Source: CAYQUO01 sp964420835
Lineage (GTDB): Bacteria; Chloroflexota; Anaerolineae; Anaerolineales; Anaerolineaceae
Length of the DNA stretch: 64,000 bases
NCBI GenBank assembly: GCA_964420835.1
Contig: CAYQUO010000006.1
Coordinates: forward strand, 1-64,000
Direction: 5' to 3'
This document shows positions 60,450 through 64,000 of the stretch, piece by piece. Position 1 is the first letter of the stretch. Each line of letters starts with the position of its first letter. The notes beneath the pieces are model-generated. The model ran no database searches and had not been told where the DNA came from. It saw only the letters and a list, made by a program, of their open reading frames with translations. A program made the position numbers and the translations under genes.

Positions 60450-61971
60450 CGACTTCGGCCCCTCTCATCTCTGCCTGGTAAGTGTTCCACCAGTCTTCAA
60501 AATTAGCCATTGCCTCGACACGGCTGTTCACCTCACCACATGCTTGGGCTTCTCTCAGGTGTGCCAATGCTGTTCCAATGAGTGGTCCGGGTTTTAGGTG
60601 GTAAAGTTCCATCAGGTCATCCCCATTAAGCAGAAGTGGCGGGTCAATCACCTGTGTTCTTTGTTCAAACCAACCTGTCAGTAGCGCACGAACTGCAGCA
60701 AGTTCGTCAATCCAGGTTTCCTGTGGAAGTTTCTCCATGTACGATGCATGGAGATCAGCCAAAGCCAGCAGGCATGCATCAACGCCGTAATGTCTCGCGC
60801 CTCGAAAATAACGGAAGATGTCCCTTTGAGACAGATCTCCGCCTTTTTTTGCCAAGGCATGGACCTCTGGAAAACAGGCGATGACACTTCGGATAAGATT
60901 TTCTTCTGACCGGCTAAGAGCCAAACCCCGGCCTCGATCTGCCGCCATGGTTGAACGTGCCCGATCTTTCATCTCAACATGATCACTTCGTGCCACTTCA
61001 AGAGGCTTCAATGTTTGTTTCTCAGGAGGGCTTCCTAGGCAGGCGAACATTAACAAACCAAAACGGGAACGGTCCACAACAAGTCGTTGGGTGAAATGAT
61101 GAGCCAGGTTCTCACGGAATCGGCCAAGATGGAGAACCACGCTGCTAGAGGCAATGCTGGAAGATGCGATTTCCTCCTGATAAGGTTCAACCAAAATGAA
61201 ATACAACCTTTCCAGGTAATCCGTCACTGCCAGGGAGTATTCAAATTGATCATCATGGATGGGCGAATCCCAGCTGACACCTTTGGATGCTGCCAGCCCC
61301 GGGAGGATGAATGGCAGCATCTGAAAATGGTCCAACAGCCGAATGGATGTTGCCACCCGGGGGCTTTCAAGCAAATGAAACAACTCATCCCGTCGACGCT
61401 CGATGGATACATCCCCAAGCTTGTCCACAGATCGGCGCAACAGACCGGTTGTCTCCTCGTCCATCCTCAGACCAAAAGAAACACACATGCGGATTGCCCG
61501 CATTGCCCGGACTGGGTCATCCTGAAAAGCTGAAGGTCCACAGGGTTTTAAGGTCTTGTCTTTCAAATGCCTAGCCCCATGGAGCGGGTCGATCATCTTC
61601 TCCGGCTGGTGAATCTCCACTGCCATGGAATTGATGGTGAAATCCCGTCCATACAGGTCGCTTTCAAGGGTGCCGCCCCGAAAGGCGGCAAAGTCCAGCA
61701 CCATCCGTTGGGCATTGCTTCCCAGGATGACTCTGGCGGCATTTCTTTTTTCGTCCAGTACATAGAATGACCCCTTGTAACTGTTGGCGACCTTCCTCGC
61801 CAGGGGTCTGACCTGTTCCTCCCCAAGAGAAAAATCCAGGTCGCGCCGTTTGCGCCCCAACAGGCGATCACGAATGGCACCACCAACAAGGTAAACCGGG
61901 GTATCTCCAGCCAGTTTCCGAATGCTGAGGATAAGTTGATTCTCACTGGGAATTGTTGCCTGATGTGACAC
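60433..61971 (-). CDS. CCA tRNA nucleotidyltransferase / poly(A) polymerase family
   Basis: 512 residues. The N-terminal nucleotidyltransferase head has YLVGGAIRDRLLGRKRRDLDFSL (GG...RD...DxD metal site), ESDLYGRDFTINSMAVE and DDPVRAMRAIRM. It is class II and most likely adds or repairs tRNA CCA ends. The C-terminal 270 residues are helical and may hold an HD-like or tRNA-binding region (SPIHDDQFEYSLAV). A-adding versus CCA specificity cannot be settled by eye. One-base overlap with the hpt stop. Confidence 0.88.
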   Translation of the reverse strand: MSHQATIPSENQLILSIRKLAGDTPVYLVGGAIRDRLLGRKRRDLDFSLGEEQVRPLARKVANSYKGSFYVLDEKRNAARVILGSNAQRMVLDFAAFRGGTLESDLYGRDFTINSMAVEIHQPEKMIDPLHGARHLKDKTLKPCGPSAFQDDPVRAMRAIRMCVSFGLRMDEETTGLLRRSVDKLGDVSIERRRDELFHLLESPRVATSIRLLDHFQMLPFILPGLAASKGVSWDSPIHDDQFEYSLAVTDYLERLYFILVEPYQEEIASSSIASSSVVLHLGRFRENLAHHFTQRLVVDRSRFGLLMFACLGSPPEKQTLKPLEVARSDHVEMKDRARSTMAADRGRGLALSRSEENLIRSVIACFPEVHALAKKGGDLSQRDIFRYFRGARHYGVDACLLALADLHASYMEKLPQETWIDELAAVRALLTGWFEQRTQVIDPPLLLNGDDLMELYHLKPGPLIGTALAHLREAQACGEVNSRVEAMANFEDWWNTYQAEMRGAEVDGKTH

Positions 61972-62528
61972 TATTCCAATCCCGTGTACCGCTCCAGGTC
62001 CACCACTGCAACAAATGGAAGATTTCGATAGTATTCATCAATATCCAGGCCATAACCGAAAACGAACTTATCTGGAATAATGAAGCCGGTATAGCGAATA
62101 GGTACACTAACCTCCCGGCGTTCGGCCTTATCCAGCAGTACGCAGACCTCCAGGCTTTTTGGGCTCCTTACAGACAGGAGCTTTAACACCGAATCTACAG
62201 TTCGGCCGCTGTCAATGATATCTTCCACCAGTAGTACATTTCGATCACGTATGTTCGTATTCAAGTCAAGGGTCAATCGGGCCTCACCCGTACTTTCCCT
62301 TTTTCCTATTCCATAGGAGGAGACAGCCATAAACTCAATGGCATGCGGGCTGCTGATCTGGCGCATCAGGTCGGAAAGGAACATCACTCCCCCACGGAGG
62401 ATACAAACCAGCAACAGATTTCCGTCCGGGTAATCCCGGCTGATTTCCGCTCCCAACTCGGCAATACGTTTATGGAGAACGTCAGGGGTGAACAGGATCT
62501 CCTTTAGGAATTCCCGGTAATCACGCAT
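61971..62528 (-). CDS. hpt: Hypoxanthine phosphoribosyltransferase
   Basis: Purine salvage: hypoxanthine (and guanine) + PRPP to IMP (GMP). The 185-residue protein has the PRPP loop NVLLVEDIIDSGRTVDSVL, LLVCILRGGVMFLSDLMR early, and KFVFGYGLDIDEYYRNLPFV at the end with the purine-stacking aromatic. GGAG lies 8 bases before the ATG. It follows tdk by 16 bases, forming a nucleotide-salvage pair. Confidence 0.96.
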   Translation of the reverse strand: MRDYREFLKEILFTPDVLHKRIAELGAEISRDYPDGNLLLVCILRGGVMFLSDLMRQISSPHAIEFMAVSSYGIGKRESTGEARLTLDLNTNIRDRNVLLVEDIIDSGRTVDSVLKLLSVRSPKSLEVCVLLDKAERREVSVPIRYTGFIIPDKFVFGYGLDIDEYYRNLPFVAVVDLERYTGLE

Positions 62529-62544
62529 CTTTATTGCTCCTAAT

Positions 62545-63117
62545 TTAATCCCTGGGCACTTCGTGATGTTCCCGGCAGCGGGCTTCGTACATTTCAGCTG
62601 CTCCCACGATCACGATCGGGTCATGGTAATGAGCAGGTTTTCCATTTACCAGGCGCTGGGTGCGTGTGCCTTCCTCCCCACAAACCATGCAAATCGCCTG
62701 TAGTTTATCCACCTTTTCTGCCATGGCAAGCAAAGCGGGCATACTGCCAAATGGCTCACCGCGAAAATCCAGGTCGAGACCAGCAATGATTACCCGGATG
62801 CCCCATTCAGCCAACAACCGGGCAATGGGAACGATCTCTTCATCAAGAAATTGGGTTTCATCCACTCCCACCACAGTTGTGCCCTTCTTTAAATATTTTA
62901 AGATCTCCCCAGCGCTGGTGATCGGAATCGCCTCAAATGCCATCCCCGCATGAGACATGACCTTGTCATTGTCATACCGGTGGTCAATCGCCGGCTTGAA
63001 CACCTGGATAGTTTGTTTTGCAATTTCCGCACGGCGCAGGCGCCTGATCAACTCTTCTGTTTTTCCACAAAACATCGAACCGCAGATCACTTCAATTGAC
63101 CCGTAATGATGTTTCAT
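62545..63117 (-). CDS. tdk: Thymidine kinase
   Basis: Phosphorylates thymidine to dTMP. 190 residues from the ATG at 63117, with GGAGGGT 3 bases upstream. The P-loop EVICGSMFCGKTEELI is at the N-terminus; VVGVDETQFLDEE carries the catalytic Glu, and the structural zinc is held by CMVCGEEG and a late Cys in EARCREHH. This is the class II TK1-type enzyme. Together with ThyX elsewhere, the organism has both de novo and salvage dTMP supply. Confidence 0.96.
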   Translation of the reverse strand: MKHHYGSIEVICGSMFCGKTEELIRRLRRAEIAKQTIQVFKPAIDHRYDNDKVMSHAGMAFEAIPITSAGEILKYLKKGTTVVGVDETQFLDEEIVPIARLLAEWGIRVIIAGLDLDFRGEPFGSMPALLAMAEKVDKLQAICMVCGEEGTRTQRLVNGKPAHYHDPIVIVGAAEMYEARCREHHEVPRD

Positions 63118-63165
63118 GTCACCCTCCAGGCTTTTTGGTTTTCTTGATTCTACCCGATACAAGGG

Positions 63166-63204
63166 GGAAAAAGAAATCCCCCCTGCCGGTTACGCAGGGG
63201 GGAT
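63166..63204 (-). terminator. Intrinsic terminator after the L31 fusion gene
   Basis: ATCCCCCCTGC (63176-63186) pairs perfectly with GCAGGGGGGAT (63194-63204). On the minus strand it is followed by TTCTTTTTC. It separates rpmA-rpmE from tdk-hpt. Confidence 0.9.
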
Positions 63205-63218
63205 CGCCTTATGCGACC

Positions 63219-63695
63219 CTAAACGTTGGCTTCTTCTGTCGGAGAAGGTAACGTGTACCCCAGTTGACGCAGCTTTTTCTTCAGGTCAATCAGTGATTTC
63301 CGGCCAAATCCGTCAATACTTAGAATGGCTGCTTCGCCTTCTGATAGTTTGGCAAGAACATCGCCCACCTTTGTAAGGCCAGCCTTGGCAAGGGCTTCCA
63401 GTGGGCGTGTTCCCAATTCCAGTTCAACCAAGGGACGTTCCGGCGAGGTGCGTGCTGCTTCCTTAACATTTCTTTCTTCGATGTAATCCTGCCGAGCCTG
63501 CAGCCTGCGATAGAAACGGTCAACCTGACCCTCAATATCAATTAGGCGTTGCTGCTGACCGGTGAAAAACGGGTGACACTTGGAGCAGACTTCTGTTTTG
63601 ATCTCTTTTAAGGTTGAACCTGTTGTCCAACTGTTCCCACAGGCACAGGTAACTTTCGCATCAGGGTAATATGTCGGATGAATATCCTTTTTCAT
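63219..63695 (-). CDS. rpmE: Ribosomal protein bL31 fused to an alpha-CTD-like HhH domain
   Basis: 158 residues; normal bL31 has about 70. Residues 1-75 are zinc-type bL31: MKKDIHPTYYPDAKVTCACG and EVCSKCHPFFTGQQ give the CxC...CxxC site, followed by VDRFYRRL. From about 90 to 150 comes PLVELELGTRPLEALAKAG, LTKVGDVLAKLSEGEAAILS and GFGRKSLIDLKKKLRQLGY, which matches the helix-hairpin-helix C-terminal domain of RNA polymerase alpha. No stop or frameshift separates the parts. It may contact RNA, or polymerase, as well as the ribosome (inference). Confidence 0.88.
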   Translation of the reverse strand: MKKDIHPTYYPDAKVTCACGNSWTTGSTLKEIKTEVCSKCHPFFTGQQQRLIDIEGQVDRFYRRLQARQDYIEERNVKEAARTSPERPLVELELGTRPLEALAKAGLTKVGDVLAKLSEGEAAILSIDGFGRKSLIDLKKKLRQLGYTLPSPTEEANV

Positions 63696-63773
63696 TTTCT
63701 AACATTCCTTTCGGCAATTCCTATATCCGTCATCCACCGGTCTCCTTGCTGCAGCAGATAAACGGCAGGCAAT

Positions 63774-64000
63774 TTACTTTTCAGGGATAACACTTACACA
63801 TTTCTGTCCATTGGGCAGAGTTTCGAAAAGAACCTTGCCTTCCACTGTAGCAAAAAGGGTGTCGTCCTTGCCTTTTCCAACATTTAATCCCGGCTTGATC
63901 CGGGTTCCACGCTGCCGGACAAGGATGTTGCCAGAGAGTACCATTTCTCCGGCAAAACGCTTTACACCCAGGCGCTGGGAATTGCTGTCGCGTCCGTTGC
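63774..64000 (-). CDS. rpmA: Ribosomal protein bL27 (partial, N-terminus outside window)
   Basis: The reading frame enters at the window edge and gives NGRDSNSQRLGVKRFAGE, then LVRQRGTRIKPGLNVGKG and DDTLFATVEGKVLFE, all bL27 signature sequence, ending in KCVSVIPEK. The first 10 or so residues are missing. bL27 sits near the peptidyl-transferase centre. Next to the bL31 fusion gene and probably upstream of it in the same transcript; rplU usually precedes. Confidence 0.95.
   Translation of the reverse strand, partial: NGRDSNSQRLGVKRFAGEMVLSGNILVRQRGTRIKPGLNVGKGKDDTLFATVEGKVLFETLPNGQKCVSVIPEK

Noticed and set aside
1..64000. Mobile elements, phage genes, CRISPR arrays and defence systems
   Set aside because: I read both strands for transposase, integrase, cas and toxin-antitoxin motifs and found none; the methylase-like protein at 17413 has no restriction partner and lacks catalytic motifs.

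Overview
The window looks like a stretch of a Chloroflexota chromosome, most likely class Anaerolineae. The evidence is indirect: mid-GC DNA, many secreted or membrane-anchored proteins with long Thr/Pro linkers, NBR1-type Ig-like lipoproteins, LysM and YkuD wall enzymes, a T-box leader, DarA/YaaQ-type cyclic-di-AMP receptors, ThyX-type thymidylate synthesis, GSI-alpha glutamine synthetase and a nusA-ylxR-infB-rbfA-nrnA-truB-ribF gene order. It is a housekeeping region: I saw no phage genes, insertion sequences, CRISPR arrays, rRNA or convincing tRNA genes.

Layout. 1-3000: an Ig-like lipoprotein, queG and a LysM protein. 3000-13055: a long plus-strand translation/RNA operon (nusA, ylxR, infB, rbfA, nrnA, truB, ribF) running into a double-domain thyX and a CPBP protease. 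13500-19700: malic enzyme, a Trp-specifying T-box with trpB, and a degenerate methylase-like protein. 19700-32300: envelope functions (PBP1A, six-hairpin glycosidase, amidase, two L,D-transpeptidases) mixed with a tandem pair of PII-like proteins, a DUF4013 membrane protein with a likely frameshift, AMMECR1 and a thioredoxin-TPR protein. 32300-41000, minus strand: PGI/PMI, mobA, AI-2E transporter family, FHA, glnA, argH, argG. 41200-44000: recA, an Ig-like lipoprotein and a C39-like peptidase. 44000-47400, minus: the S-adenosylhomocysteine/methylthioadenosine salvage operon mtnA-pfkB-ahcY. 47400-49900: an Slt-type lytic transglycosylase. 49900-56300, minus: PDH E2-E1beta-E1alpha and ppdK. 56300-59700: receiver protein, zinc-ribbon protein, SppA-like peptidase and two linked unknowns. 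59700-64000, minus: hydrolase, CCA/poly(A) polymerase family, hpt, tdk, rpmE fused to an alpha-CTD-like domain, and the end of rpmA.

The most striking theme is regulatory RNA. Several biosynthetic or central-metabolism genes have a good sigma70-type promoter, then a leader with foldable RNA, then an intrinsic-terminator-like hairpin just before the Shine-Dalgarno: trpB (a clear T-box), ppdK (a three-way-junction-like domain, then a terminator), argG (a long interrupted hairpin, then a terminator), and more weakly glnA and mtnA. The ppdK and argG leaders are my best candidates for undescribed riboswitch-like elements. Other leads are a bL31/alpha-CTD fusion, a tandem ThyX whose signature motif is split between its two halves, a methylase-fold protein that lost its catalytic motifs, two genes whose promoters predict leaderless mRNAs, and a palindrome inside the recA promoter. 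All assignments are from reading the sequence; no database search or folding program was run.
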